This document shows, in pieces, positions 1 through 7,776 of a stretch of 64,000 nt of DNA (the stretch's first letter is position 1; each line of letters begins with the position of its first letter). Under the pieces are notes generated by a model, which saw only the letters and a list, made by a program, of their open reading frames with translations, had not been told where the DNA came from and did not search any database. Position numbers and translations under genes: made by a program. The stretch is from Guptibacillus hwajinpoensis. GTDB taxonomy: Bacteria; Bacillota; Bacilli; Bacillales; Guptibacillaceae. Where the stretch lies: assembly GCF_020171785.1 (NCBI RefSeq), contig NZ_JAIVAE010000009.1, positions 124,001 through 188,000 on the forward strand. Direction: 5' to 3'.

Positions 1-119
<119 letters not shown>

Positions 120-143
120 AACGATTGGTAAGGAGGAGAACAA

Positions 144-2552
144 ATGCTTGTATCAATGAATTGGCTACAGCAGTATGTAGATTTAGATAGTTACTCAGCT
201 GATGAACTGGCAGACCTAATCACAAAAGGTGGTATTGAGGTCGAGACAGTTGAACAGCTTAATAAAGGAATTAGCGGAGTGGTGATTGGTCACGTTCTTG
301 AATGTCAGCAACATCCTGATGCTGACAAACTTAATATTTGTAAAGTTGAGATCGGTGAGGAAGAACCAGTCCAAATTATTTGCGGAGCACCAAATATTGC
401 ACAGGGTCAATATGTTGCCGTTGCGAAAGTTGGCGCCGTACTTCCAGGCAATTTCAAAATTAAGAAAGCAAAATTGCGTGGAGAAGCTTCTCACGGTATG
501 ATTTCCTCGCTACAAGAACTTGGAATTGAAAGTAAACTTGTTTCGAAGGAATATGCTGATGGAATCTTTGTATTTAGTGAAGATGTGACACCTGGGGAAG
601 ATGCCCTTGAATATTTAAACCTTCATGATGAAGTTCTTGAGCTGGGTCTTACACCGAACAGAGCGGATGCGATGAACATGATTGGTGTCGCTTATGAAGT
701 AGGTGCGGTATTGAATCGTTCGATTGAACTTCCGTCACCAGAGCTTGTTCGCTCAGATGAAGACGTAGAAGGATATGTGTCAGTTCGTGTAGAAAATGAA
801 GGGGATAATCCTTATTACGGGGCTACCGTAATTAAAGACGTAACGATAAAACCTTCGCCACAGTGGCTTGTGAATCGTCTTGTTTCTGCTGGTATTCGTC
901 CAATTAATAATGTTGTTGATATTACAAACTATGTTCTACTTGAATATGGTCAGCCGCTGCACGCGTTTGATTATGATCGCTTTGGATCAAAGGAAGTCGT
1001 TATCCGCCGAGCAATTGAAGGTGAAAAAATTGTCACTCTTGATGATGTGGAACGGTCGCTTTCAAGTGAACATCTTGTTATAACCAATGGGTCAACACCT
1101 GTTGCTGTTGCTGGTGTAATGGGTGGAGCTGACTCTGAAGTGCAAGAGGATACGACAACGATCCTACTTGAAGCCGCTTATTTTAATAGTAAGCTTGTCA
1201 GAAAGTCATCGAAAGACCTCGGACTCAGAAGTGATTCAAGTGCTCGTTTTGAAAAAGGAATTGACCGTAATCGCGTTGTTGGCGCAAGCGAACGTGCGGC
1301 TCAGCTTATTCAAGAAATTGCTGGAGGCACAGTTCTAAAAGGCATTGCTGAGCAAGGTGCTCGTACAATTGAAGCTCTTGACGTTAGCATTGAAGTAAAT
1401 CGAATTAATCAAGTTCTAGGAACAGAAATTACTGAAACAGAAGTTGCTGCAATCTTTGAGCGTTTGCAATTCTCTTATCAAAATTTTGGTGGCACGTTTA
1501 CGGTTCAAGTACCACCACGTCGCCCGGATATTACAATATCAGAGGACTTAATCGAAGAAGTAGGACGTCTTTACGGATATGATAATGTTCCTGCAACGTT
1601 ACCTCTTACAGAAAGTACACCTGGTCAGTTGTCAGAATATCAAGGGAAACGCCGCCATGTTCGCCGCACGCTTGAAGGTGCAGGTCTATACCAAACGGTT
1701 ACGTATTCACTTACTTCACCATCAAAGCGTCATTTCTTCTCTGATGAGTCAGTAGAAGCTGTTCGTCTGGCGATGCCAATGAGTGAAGAAAGAAGTGAAC
1801 TTAGAACGAGTTTAATCCCTCACTTATTAGAGGTTGCTCAATATAACCGAAACCGTCAGTTAGAGAATATTGCTTTCTATGAAACAGCTTCTGTATTCTT
1901 ACCAGGTGATGAGCTACCGGTTGAACAAGAACATCTTGCTGGTGTTGTGTCAGGACTGTGGCAAGAGCATCTGTGGCAAAAAGAAAAGAAAGCGGCAGAT
2001 TTCTTTGTTGTAAAGGGAATTCTTGAAGAACTTGCTGTAGAATTCGGTGTCGAAGATCGTGTCACCTTCGTACGTGCAGAAGAGCCTAAGCTTCATCCGG
2101 GTCGCACAGCAGCTGTCTATCTCGATGAAGAGCTTATCGGATACATTGGTCAGCTTCATCCTGAAGTAGAGAAAGAGCTTGATTTAAGTGAAACATACGT
2201 CTTTGAAATCAATCTTGAGAAATTACTTAAAGCGGATGTTGCTCATCTAAAATACAAGAAGCTTCCTCGTTTCCCATCTGTTACAAGAGACGTTGCGCTC
2301 GTTGTGAACGAGTCACTTGAAGCAGGTGAAGTGAAGCGCGTCATTAAAGAAGCGGGTGGATCTAAGCTTGTTGAGATTCAATTGTTTGATGTCTATCAAG
2401 GGGAACATCTTGATGAAGGGAAAAAATCACTAGCTTTCTCTCTCAGATATTACAATCCTGAACAAACGTTAACGGAAGAAGAAGTAAAGAAAGCGCATGA
2501 CCGTGTTCTTAAAGCAGTAGAAGAACAGTTTGGAGCTGCACTTCGTCAATAG
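144..2552 (+). CDS. pheT: phenylalanyl-tRNA synthetase beta subunit
   Basis: PheT is the beta subunit of cytoplasmic phenylalanyl-tRNA synthetase; it binds tRNA-Phe and edits mischarged Tyr-tRNA. The 802-residue product has the usual full length and domain order: an EMAP/OB-type tRNA-binding domain at about 40-148 ([12 protein letters not shown]), the B3/B4 editing domain, a B5 domain near 405-480, a catalytic-like core and a C-terminal FDX-ACB anticodon-binding domain from about 708 ([16 protein letters not shown]). The ATG at 144 follows a strong AAGGAGGAG site. It is cotranscribed with pheS and ends at a hairpin terminator. Confidence 0.97.
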   Translation: MLVSMNWLQQYVDLDSYSADELADLITKGGIEVETVEQLNKGISGVVIGHVLECQQHPDADKLNICKVEIGEEEPVQIICGAPNIAQGQYVAVAKVGAVLPGNFKIKKAKLRGEASHGMISSLQELGIESKLVSKEYADGIFVFSEDVTPGEDALEYLNLHDEVLELGLTPNRADAMNMIGVAYEVGAVLNRSIELPSPELVRSDEDVEGYVSVRVENEGDNPYYGATVIKDVTIKPSPQWLVNRLVSAGIRPINNVVDITNYVLLEYGQPLHAFDYDRFGSKEVVIRRAIEGEKIVTLDDVERSLSSEHLVITNGSTPVAVAGVMGGADSEVQEDTTTILLEAAYFNSKLVRKSSKDLGLRSDSSARFEKGIDRNRVVGASERAAQLIQEIAGGTVLKGIAEQGARTIEALDVSIEVNRINQVLGTEITETEVAAIFERLQFSYQNFGGTFTVQVPPRRPDITISEDLIEEVGRLYGYDNVPATLPLTESTPGQLSEYQGKRRHVRRTLEGAGLYQTVTYSLTSPSKRHFFSDESVEAVRLAMPMSEERSELRTSLIPHLLEVAQYNRNRQLENIAFYETASVFLPGDELPVEQEHLAGVVSGLWQEHLWQKEKKAADFFVVKGILEELAVEFGVEDRVTFVRAEEPKLHPGRTAAVYLDEELIGYIGQLHPEVEKELDLSETYVFEINLEKLLKADVAHLKYKKLPRFPSVTRDVALVVNESLEAGEVKRVIKEAGGSKLVEIQLFDVYQGEHLDEGKKSLAFSLRYYNPEQTLTEEEVKKAHDRVLKAVEEQFGAALRQ

Positions 2553-2553
2553 T

Positions 2554-2584
2554 AAAAAAAGCCTCCCTGACAGGGAGGCTTTTC
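2554..2584. terminator. bidirectional terminator between pheT and the nucleoside transporter
   Basis: A GCCTCCC/GGGAGGC stem closes a short loop, with an A-run on the left and a T-run on the right, so it can end transcription of the convergent genes on both strands. Confidence 0.9.
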
Positions 2585-2595
2585 TAATGCAAGTT

Positions 2596-3786
2596 TTACA
2601 TAAACATTCCAACAAATATAGCTGTGATAAATGAGGCAAGAGTTCCGCCAATGATCGCTTTTAATCCAAGCTTTGATACTTGTGAACGCTTTGAAGGTTC
2701 AAGTGAGCCTAGCCCAATAATTAATTGACCAATGGATGAGAAGTTGGCAAAGTTACATAGCGCTACAGAAAGAATGGCGACTGTTTTATCAGAGAGCTGA
2801 TCTTGAATTGCCGTTAAATTTTGAAAGGCAACAAATTCATTAATCGACATTTTTGTGCCGATAATGGAGGCAGCGCGAAAGGCTTCATCAGCTGGAATAC
2901 CGACAAGTAGTGAGAATGGATAGAAAATATAACCTAATATAGTGCTAAGGTCTGTTCCTACTACACCTAACATGCCGTTAACTACAGCCAGGATACTTAT
3001 AAAAGCGATCAGAAGGCCACCGATATTAAGGGCAAGCATGACGCCACTTACCGTACCTTCAGCAATCGCTTCAAAAACGTTTGCGTGTTCAGATCTTTTC
3101 ATTTTAACTTTATCGTTCGTTTGTGATACTTCAGTCTCAGGTTCCATCACTTTAGAGATAACAAGCGAGACGAAAGGAACACTAAAGACGGAGATTAATA
3201 AATATTTTAGCTCAATTCCCATAAGCGAATAGCCGACGAGAATGGCTCCACTTGCAGATGCTGTACCACCTACCATGATGGCAAAGATTTCTGATCTCGT
3301 AAGCATCTTCAAATAAGGTTTTACAAGTAAAGGTGCTTCTGCTAGGCCTAGAAACGAATTTCCGACAGCGTTGAACGTTTCAACTTTTGTTGTACCCATT
3401 AATTTACCAATTGTTACACCAATAACTTGAACAATTAAAGGAATGATGCGCATATAATAAAGGGCTGATACTAGAGCTGAAATGAAGATAATGACGGCGA
3501 GGACATTGATCGCAAAAACAAACGTTAAATCTGTTTGTTCATATAATCCTCCAAACACAAATTGAATCCCTTCGTTACTATAATTGATCACGTTTTGTAC
3601 AGCAGCTGAAGCCTTTTCTAGCATAACTTTCCCAGCATTAACTTTTAATACGAATAGAACGAAAAGACCTTCAATGAGGATACCGACCCCGATCGTTCTC
3701 CACTTTACTGATTTTTTCTTGTTACTCATTAACCATGCAATTGCAAGGACGCCGATAATAGAGAGTAGTCCTGTTAAAATACTCAT
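2596..3786 (-). CDS. nupG: CNT-family (NupG/NupC-type) purine nucleoside transporter
   Basis: A 396-residue polytopic membrane protein of the concentrative nucleoside transporter family, which imports nucleosides with a coupled cation. It shows the CNT hallmarks: an N-terminal membrane segment, the segment ALYYMRIIPLIVQVIG, the core 'NSFLGLAEAPLLVKPYL', and 'FANFSSIGQLIIGLGSLEPS' near the C-terminus. The ATG at 3786 is preferred because an AGGGGGA site sits just upstream and the family begins about here; the reading frame stays open 40 codons further but runs into the riboswitch leader. Purine-nucleoside specificity is inferred from the guanine riboswitch in its leader, as on B. subtilis nupG, and from the neighbouring purine nucleoside hydrolase. 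Pyrimidine transport cannot be excluded. Confidence 0.85.
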   Translation of the reverse strand: MSILTGLLSIIGVLAIAWLMSNKKKSVKWRTIGVGILIEGLFVLFVLKVNAGKVMLEKASAAVQNVINYSNEGIQFVFGGLYEQTDLTFVFAINVLAVIIFISALVSALYYMRIIPLIVQVIGVTIGKLMGTTKVETFNAVGNSFLGLAEAPLLVKPYLKMLTRSEIFAIMVGGTASASGAILVGYSLMGIELKYLLISVFSVPFVSLVISKVMEPETEVSQTNDKVKMKRSEHANVFEAIAEGTVSGVMLALNIGGLLIAFISILAVVNGMLGVVGTDLSTILGYIFYPFSLLVGIPADEAFRAASIIGTKMSINEFVAFQNLTAIQDQLSDKTVAILSVALCNFANFSSIGQLIIGLGSLEPSKRSQVSKLGLKAIIGGTLASFITAIFVGMFM

Positions 3787-3843
3787 GATGTCTGATTCCC
3801 CCTGAAAAAGAATTGTTGCTTCACAAATAAAAATTGGGTAAAT

Positions 3844-3874
3844 AAAAAACCCGTCCTTTATAGAAAAGTCCGAG
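3844..3874 (-). terminator. terminator of the nupG guanine riboswitch expression platform
   Basis: On the minus strand, downstream of the aptamer and about 60 bases before the nupG start, CTCGGACTTT and AAAGGACGGG form a stem with two central mismatches, followed by GTTTTTT. This is the expected position for ligand-promoted transcription termination, giving repression by guanine or hypoxanthine. The matching antiterminator was not worked out. Confidence 0.6.
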
Positions 3875-3938
3875 TTTACAGGAAGAAGTTCGGCACGAAA
3901 AAACAAAACATACTTGTCTAATCGACGATGCCATACTT

Positions 3939-4010
3939 TCCCTATAGTCCAGCAATTCTCGGTCGCTGGGTAGATACTCTTTGGACCCTATTTCCAAAAT
4001 TATATAGAGA
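3939..4010 (-). promoter_or_regulatory. guanine riboswitch aptamer (purine riboswitch) in the nupG leader
   Basis: Read on the minus strand, TCTCTATA (4010-4003) pairs with TATAGGGA (3946-3939) as P1. P2 is TTTGGA/TCCAAA closing a 7-base loop AATAGGG. J2/3 contains TATCTACC. P3 is CAGCGA/TTGCTG closing CCGAGAA. These match the xpt-type purine aptamer, including the GG and CC loop bases that form the kissing interaction. J3/1 reads GACTATA; the C at the specificity position (C74 in xpt) predicts guanine/hypoxanthine rather than adenine. A weak promoter (TTGCTA, 17-base spacer, TAGATT) lies upstream on the same strand. Confidence 0.9.
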
Positions 4011-4133
4011 TAAATGTGAAGTTGTATTCATCAATCTATCAGAAGATTTCATAGGTAGCAAGACCTATTAGTAAAGTAACAATGTTTTGAAAATTCCAGT
4101 ACTATTTGTAAGCGTTCGACAAAATATTACATG

Positions 4134-4162
4134 TTGCTTCCTTATTCGCGCTCTGTTAGAGT
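4134..4162 (+). promoter_or_regulatory. possible sigma-A promoter for the nucleoside hydrolase transcript
   Basis: TTGCTT, a 17-base spacer and TAGAGT lie 23 bases before the plus-strand aptamer, the right place to start a transcript that includes it. Both hexamers are weak matches. An inverted CGAAC core at about 4113-4118 could be half a PurR box, but the flanking bases fit poorly. Confidence 0.35.
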
Positions 4163-4184
4163 ACAAAGTGATTTAAAAATGGAA

Positions 4185-4251
4185 ACTCATATATGTCGGG
4201 AATTGGCCTGCACGTTTCTACCCTGTTACCTGAAATAATAGGACTATGAGT
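4185..4251 (+). promoter_or_regulatory. second guanine riboswitch aptamer, in the nucleoside hydrolase leader
   Basis: P1 is ACTCATA (4185-4191) paired with TATGAGT (4245-4251), seven perfect pairs. P2 is TGTCGG/CCTGCA with one mismatch around loop GAATTGG, close to the canonical GATATGG. J2/3 is GTTTCTACC, identical to the consensus. P3 is CTGTTA/TAATAG around CCTGAAA. J3/1 is GACTATGAG, with the C that selects guanine. The 75 bases from P1 to the start codon have no T-run, so control is probably translational; 4214-4222 can instead pair with 4278-4286, and 4222-4230 with 4310-4317 next to the ribosome site. Confidence 0.85.
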
Positions 4252-4326
4252 AAATGAATTTTCATAAAACGGCGTTTGGTAGAGACGGTAGTAAAGGACA
4301 TGAGAGTTTGGTACAGGAGGATATAA

Positions 4327-5301
4327 ATGGAGAAAACAAAGGTGTACTTTAATCATGACGGTGGCGTGGATGACTTAGCATCACTCTTTTTATTGCTGAA
4401 CATGGATGAGGTTGAACTTGTAGGCGTTTCAGTTATTCCAGCTGATTGCTATTTAGAACCGGCTGTTTCAGCGAGCAGAAAAATCATTGATCGCTTTGGA
4501 AAAGGGATTGATTTAAATGTATCGGCTTCAAATTCAAGAGGGGTTAATCCGTTTCCTAAAGATTGGCGCATGCATGCTTTCTACGTTGACGCACTACCGA
4601 TTCTTAATGAATCAAATCAAGTGAATACGCCATTGTCAGAAAGACCAGCCCATCTGCATTTGATTGATGTACTTGAGAGCAGTTTAGAACCGATAACGCT
4701 TCTTTTTACTGGTCCTTTAACTGATCTTGCTAGAGCGTTAGAAGTAGCACCAGCGATTGAACAAAAAATTGAAAAGTTAGTGTGGATGGGTGGCACATTT
4801 TTAGAAACAGGAAATGTCGAAGAACCTGAGCACGATGGGACGGCAGAGTGGAATGCGTTCTGGGATCCAGAAGCGGTTGCGACTGTCTTTGATACGTCAA
4901 TTACGATTGAAATGGTGGCGCTTGAAAGTACAAATCAGGTTCCATTAACAAATGATATTAGAAATATGTGGGCAGCTCAGCGAAAAGAAATTGGGGTCGA
5001 TTTCATCGGGCAATGTTATGCGATGTGCCCGCCTCTTGTACATGTTGAAACCAATTCGACATACTACTTATGGGACGTGCTTACAACTGTTTCTGTCACA
5101 CCTCAGTCATTCATTCACTCGAGAAAAGTAAACTGTCGTGTTGAAAAGGACGGCGTAAGCCAGGGGAGAACGGTGCTGGATAAAACAGGCCGTGAAGTTA
5201 TCGTTGTCGACGATGTAGATCGTGATCTTTTCTTTCAATATTTTACTTCTGTTATGCTTCTAGCCGAGGATGGGTTAGAAGCACCACAACTCTATTTGTA
5301 A
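4327..5301 (+). CDS. purine-specific (IAG-type) nucleoside hydrolase
   Basis: A 324-residue member of the IU-NH/IAG-NH superfamily, which cleaves the N-glycosidic bond of ribonucleosides to base plus ribose at a calcium-bound aspartate cluster. Motifs follow the purine-specific trypanosomal IAG enzymes rather than the IU type: NHDGGVDD at 9-16, NPFPKDWR, DGTAEWNAFWDPEA, STNQVPL and YLWDVLTT, where W249 precedes the calcium-ligand D250 as the base-stacking tryptophan does in IAG hydrolases. The first Asp of the DxDxGxDD signature is Asn9, while D11, D15 and D16 are kept. ATG at 4327 follows AGGAGG. It lies divergent from the nucleoside transporter and behind its own guanine aptamer, suggesting purine nucleoside salvage. 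Substrate choice is inferred. Confidence 0.85.
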   Translation: MEKTKVYFNHDGGVDDLASLFLLLNMDEVELVGVSVIPADCYLEPAVSASRKIIDRFGKGIDLNVSASNSRGVNPFPKDWRMHAFYVDALPILNESNQVNTPLSERPAHLHLIDVLESSLEPITLLFTGPLTDLARALEVAPAIEQKIEKLVWMGGTFLETGNVEEPEHDGTAEWNAFWDPEAVATVFDTSITIEMVALESTNQVPLTNDIRNMWAAQRKEIGVDFIGQCYAMCPPLVHVETNSTYYLWDVLTTVSVTPQSFIHSRKVNCRVEKDGVSQGRTVLDKTGREVIVVDDVDRDLFFQYFTSVMLLAEDGLEAPQLYL

Positions 5302-5305
5302 TATG

Positions 5306-5338
5306 AAAAAGCTGGCTCACTGTGAGCCAGCTTTTTTT
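5306..5338. terminator. bidirectional terminator between nucleoside hydrolase and rnhC
   Basis: GCTGGCTCAC and GTGAGCCAGC form a perfect stem flanked by AAAAA on the left and TTTTTTT on the right, serving both convergent genes. Confidence 0.95.
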
Positions 5339-5344
5339 GATAGT

Positions 5345-6295
5345 TTAATGCCGAGCTTGATCTGCGATTTTCTTTGCTTTTAGGCTATTGGCAAAATGCA
5401 TCTTGGCTATTTTTTCAAGTACGTCATTACCATGCTTTTGAATTAATTTAGCAGCTGCAAGGTCTACCGCTGGGCCGGCTCCTTTCGGAAGTTTTACATT
5501 GTTTTCTTTCCCAAGCCGATCGATTTCCATCACAAAGGAGTATCTAGCAATGATTGAAGCAGCTGCAACAGCTAAATGGATTTCCTCTGCTTTCGTGGCG
5601 AAATAGACGTTTTCTTTTATGACCGTTGATTGACCTTTTAAGTAATTAAAATAAATCTCTGGTTTTGCAAACTGATCGATTAAAATCGCATCGTAGCCGT
5701 CTACTTTCCGTGTCACATTCTGAATGGCCTGGTTATGTAATAGCGCCTTCATCTTACCCTGGTTCATTCCTTTTCTTTGCATGTTGTTGTACTTTTCGTT
5801 CGGAAGAATAAGAAGGCTATATGGGATCGTTTTTATTAGATTTCGTGCGATCTCGATAATTTCGGGATCTTTCATCCCCTTAGAATCTCTTACACCAAGT
5901 TCTCTTAAAAGCGGAATTTGGTTTTGGTCTACATAAGCTGCAACGACGGTTATAGGACCAAAGAAATCTCCTGTCCCAACTTCATCACTTCCGATTGCTG
6001 ATAGCGTTGAGATAGTGGGCGGAGGGGCGTATTGGTGGTCACCAACGGTTTTCTTTTTTGATCCTGTAGGCTTTTTGGGGTTCACTGTTCCGCTCGATTG
6101 CCATTGTTTGGCTTCTTGCTCTGCAGCTGCCCCCTGAAACATGACTTTTCCAGATTTATAGCCTGTAATAGTACAGGCTGACGTTTTCGCTACGAACACG
6201 CTCCCTGGGGGTTGTTTATCGCTTAAGTGACTGTTGTATTTCTTTTTAATTTCATTCATAATGGTAGGTGATACAGTTAATACAACCTGTGACAT
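5345..6295 (-). CDS. rnhC: ribonuclease HIII
   Basis: RNase HIII removes RNA from RNA/DNA hybrids in the cytoplasm. The 316-residue protein has the TBP-like N-terminal substrate-binding domain (about 1-80), a Lys-rich linker (PKKPTGSKKK) and an RNase H-fold catalytic domain with the acidic signature GSDEVGTGDFFGP, D104 and E105 being the first two active-site residues; a further Asp in 'ILIDQF' fits the third. AAAGGAG precedes the ATG at 6295. It is divergent from zapA, the arrangement seen in B. subtilis, and is transcribed alone. Confidence 0.96.
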   Translation of the reverse strand: MSQVVLTVSPTIMNEIKKKYNSHLSDKQPPGSVFVAKTSACTITGYKSGKVMFQGAAAEQEAKQWQSSGTVNPKKPTGSKKKTVGDHQYAPPPTISTLSAIGSDEVGTGDFFGPITVVAAYVDQNQIPLLRELGVRDSKGMKDPEIIEIARNLIKTIPYSLLILPNEKYNNMQRKGMNQGKMKALLHNQAIQNVTRKVDGYDAILIDQFAKPEIYFNYLKGQSTVIKENVYFATKAEEIHLAVAAASIIARYSFVMEIDRLGKENNVKLPKGAGPAVDLAAAKLIQKHGNDVLEKIAKMHFANSLKAKKIADQARH

Positions 6296-6329
6296 AACAA
6301 AACTCCTTTGTGAACTATGCTTGCATCCT

Positions 6330-6338
6330 ATTATATCA
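6330..6338 (-). promoter_or_regulatory. extended -10 promoter for rnhC
   Basis: On the minus strand the sequence TGATATAAT supplies a perfect TATAAT with a TG extension 35 bases before the rnhC start. No good -35 hexamer is seen, as is usual for extended -10 promoters. Confidence 0.5.
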
Positions 6339-6378
6339 GAATCTGTTAACCAAGAAGAATGGTTCGGGAGCGCTGTAT

Positions 6379-6407
6379 TTTAAAAACACTTATTTTCGTG
6401 CTATGAT
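6379..6407 (+). promoter_or_regulatory. probable sigma-A promoter for zapA
   Basis: TTTAAA, a 17-base spacer and TATGAT lie about 40 bases before the zapA start in the rnhC-zapA divergent gap. Confidence 0.45.
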
Positions 6408-6446
6408 ACAAGTTAGGATTCTTTCTCGTGATAGGAGGCTTATGGG

Positions 6447-6707
6447 GTGACAGACAGTCGTGGTAAAGTTCGTACAACTGTGGAAATCTATGGTGAACAA
6501 TATACAATCGTCGGTGATAAAAGTCATCAACATATTCTTGAAGTCTCGAAATTAGTCGATGAGAAGATGAATGAGATTAAAGGAATGAATACTTATTTAG
6601 ATACAAAGCGACTTGCTGTATTAACAGCGGTGAATATTGTGAATGATTACGTCATGATTAAGAAAGAACTTGAAGATTTAAAGAAAAAACTGAGAGAAGA
6701 GGAATAA
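6447..6707 (+). CDS. zapA: cell division protein ZapA
   Basis: ZapA is a small cytoplasmic protein that bundles FtsZ filaments at the division septum. The 86-residue product has the usual pattern: a short beta-rich head (KVRTTVEIYGEQYTIVG) followed by a long helix and C-terminal coiled coil ending KKELEDLKKKLREEE. The start appears to be GTG, preceded by an AGGAGG-like site. cvpA follows seven bases later, and the gene pair lies next to rnhC as in B. subtilis. Confidence 0.93.
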   Translation: MTDSRGKVRTTVEIYGEQYTIVGDKSHQHILEVSKLVDEKMNEIKGMNTYLDTKRLAVLTAVNIVNDYVMIKKELEDLKKKLREEE

Positions 6708-6713
6708 CGATAG

Positions 6714-7256
6714 ATGGTTGATCTCATTCTTTTTATAGTATTGGTAGGAGGTTTTCTTATTGGTCTTCGTAGAGGGCTGATCCTACAAGTTGTTCATTTA
6801 GTTGGATTTATCGTTTCGTTTATAGTGGCCTATCTGTATTTTAAAGATCTTGCGCCTCATCTAAAGCTGTGGATCCCATATCCATCCTTTGGAAACGAAG
6901 CTTCTTCAACTGCGATGGTATTTGAAGCGATTAATTTAGAAGCTACCTATTATAGTGGTATTGCGTTTGCGCTATTGTTCTTTGGTACTAAAATCCTCAT
7001 GCAAATTATCGGATCGATGCTCGACTTTCTTGCTGATCTTCCTATCTTAAGAACAGTGAACGGCTGGCTAGGAGGAGTGCTGGGGTTTGTAGAGGTATAT
7101 ATTGTCGTGTTCTTGTTTCTATTTATTGCAGCACTTGTACCAAATGAAACCGTCCAAACAGCGATTTCAAATTCGTTTCTTGCAGAAAGCATCGTTAAAC
7201 ATACCCCCGTGTTAACGGAACAAATAAAAGATTTATGGAGTACTCATGTCGCATAA
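6714..7256 (+). CDS. cvpA: CvpA-family membrane protein (YshB)
   Basis: A 180-residue membrane protein of the colicin V production (CvpA) family. It begins MVDLILFIVLVGGFLIGLRRG, the usual first membrane segment and Gly-Leu-Arg-Arg-Gly turn, and has further hydrophobic segments at about 25-45, 80-100 and 118-142. The family's molecular role in Firmicutes is unclear. It is cotranscribed with zapA, starting seven bases after the zapA stop, and corresponds in position to B. subtilis yshB. Its stop codon is next to a hairpin terminator. Confidence 0.88.
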   Translation: MVDLILFIVLVGGFLIGLRRGLILQVVHLVGFIVSFIVAYLYFKDLAPHLKLWIPYPSFGNEASSTAMVFEAINLEATYYSGIAFALLFFGTKILMQIIGSMLDFLADLPILRTVNGWLGGVLGFVEVYIVVFLFLFIAALVPNETVQTAISNSFLAESIVKHTPVLTEQIKDLWSTHVA

Positions 7257-7284
7257 CCCTTCAACTAGAAGGGTTATTTGTTTG
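7255..7284 (+). terminator. terminator after zapA-cvpA
   Basis: AACCCTT and AAGGGTT form a stem beginning within the cvpA stop codon and are followed by the T-rich ATTTGTTTG. Confidence 0.7.
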
Positions 7285-7296
7285 TGAATACAAAGC

Positions 7297-7610
7297 TTCC
7301 AGCGCTTGTCGGACCTAAACGGTCGCTTCCGCTTTTCGATGTCTAGCTGCAGCGCCCAGGTCCTCGAGTCGCTTCGCCTTTCGCTCTGAACACAAAGGGC
7401 GTGTTCAAATCGAAAGGCTCCAGCGCTTGTCGGACCTAAACGGGGCGCTTCCGCTTTTCGGTGTCTAGCTGCAGCGCCCAGGTCCTCGAGTCGCTTCACC
7501 TTTCGCTCTGAACACAAAGGGCGTGTTCAAATCGAAAGGTTCCAGCGCTTGTCGGACCTAAACGGACGCTTCCGCTTTTCATGTCTAGCTGCTGCGCCTA
7601 TCCCCTCGAG
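7297..7610. repeat. tandem array of an about 121-bp palindromic repeat, two full copies plus a partial third
   Basis: The phrase TCCAGCGCTTGTCGGACCTA recurs at 7298, 7419 and 7541, giving units of 121 and 122 bp. Each full unit holds two inverted repeats: GGACCT...AGGTCC enclosing GGCGCT...AGCGCC, and CCTTTCG...CGAAAGG enclosing GAACAC...GTGTTC. Copies differ at only a few bases. The third copy breaks off after 'TGTCTAGCTG' and runs into a different palindrome (7594-7688). There is no coding potential. Elements of this kind are scattered non-coding repeats in Bacillaceae genomes; whether they are mobilised in trans is unknown. Confidence 0.85.
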
Positions 7611-7688
7611 GTTATAAGCCAATCCTAATTGTGGCAAAGAGCGCCACATTTAGGCTCGTCTTATGCTTATCGGGGATAAGCAAGGCGC
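7594..7688. repeat. 95-bp imperfect inverted repeat fused to the repeat array
   Basis: GCGCC (7594) pairs with GGCGC (7688), TATCCCC (7599-7605) with GGGGATA (7672-7678), ATAAGC (7614-7619) with GCTTAT (7665-7670), and CCTAATTGTGGC (7624-7635) with GCCACATTTAGG (7643-7654) with one mismatch. The whole can fold into a long interrupted hairpin. It looks like a second repeat family, or the terminal part of the first, ending about 90 bases before polX. Confidence 0.75.
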
Positions 7689-7711
7689 TTTCGCTTTTCA
7701 AGTAAAAATAA

Positions 7712-7740
7712 TTGGATTTGTTTGGGTTTATGGATACGAT
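7712..7740 (+). promoter_or_regulatory. possible promoter for polX
   Basis: TTGGAT, a 17-base spacer and TACGAT lie just outside the palindromic repeat and 37 bases before the polX ATG. Confidence 0.45.
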
Positions 7741-7776
7741 AGTAGTAATGATCTTTTTATGAAGGGTGAGTATGGG

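Noticed and set aside
3787-3906. 40-codon N-terminal extension of the nucleoside transporter
   Set aside because: It overlaps the riboswitch terminator; the start at 3786 has a good ribosome site and fits the family length.
4100-4125. PurR box between the two guanine riboswitches
   Set aside because: Only the CGAAC core matches, the flanking W-rich positions do not, and no second box is present.
7233-7517. 94-codon minus-strand frame over the repeat array
   Set aside because: It exists only because the repeat unit is tandemly duplicated; its translation repeats itself and it crosses the cvpA terminator.
7297-7610. CRISPR-like appearance of repeated units
   Set aside because: Units are about 121 bp, directly abutting with no variable spacers, and no cas genes are present.
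7663-7776. N-terminal extension of PolX
   Set aside because: The extra codons translate palindromic repeat DNA and the candidate promoter; the family start is MNKKNVIRF at 7777.
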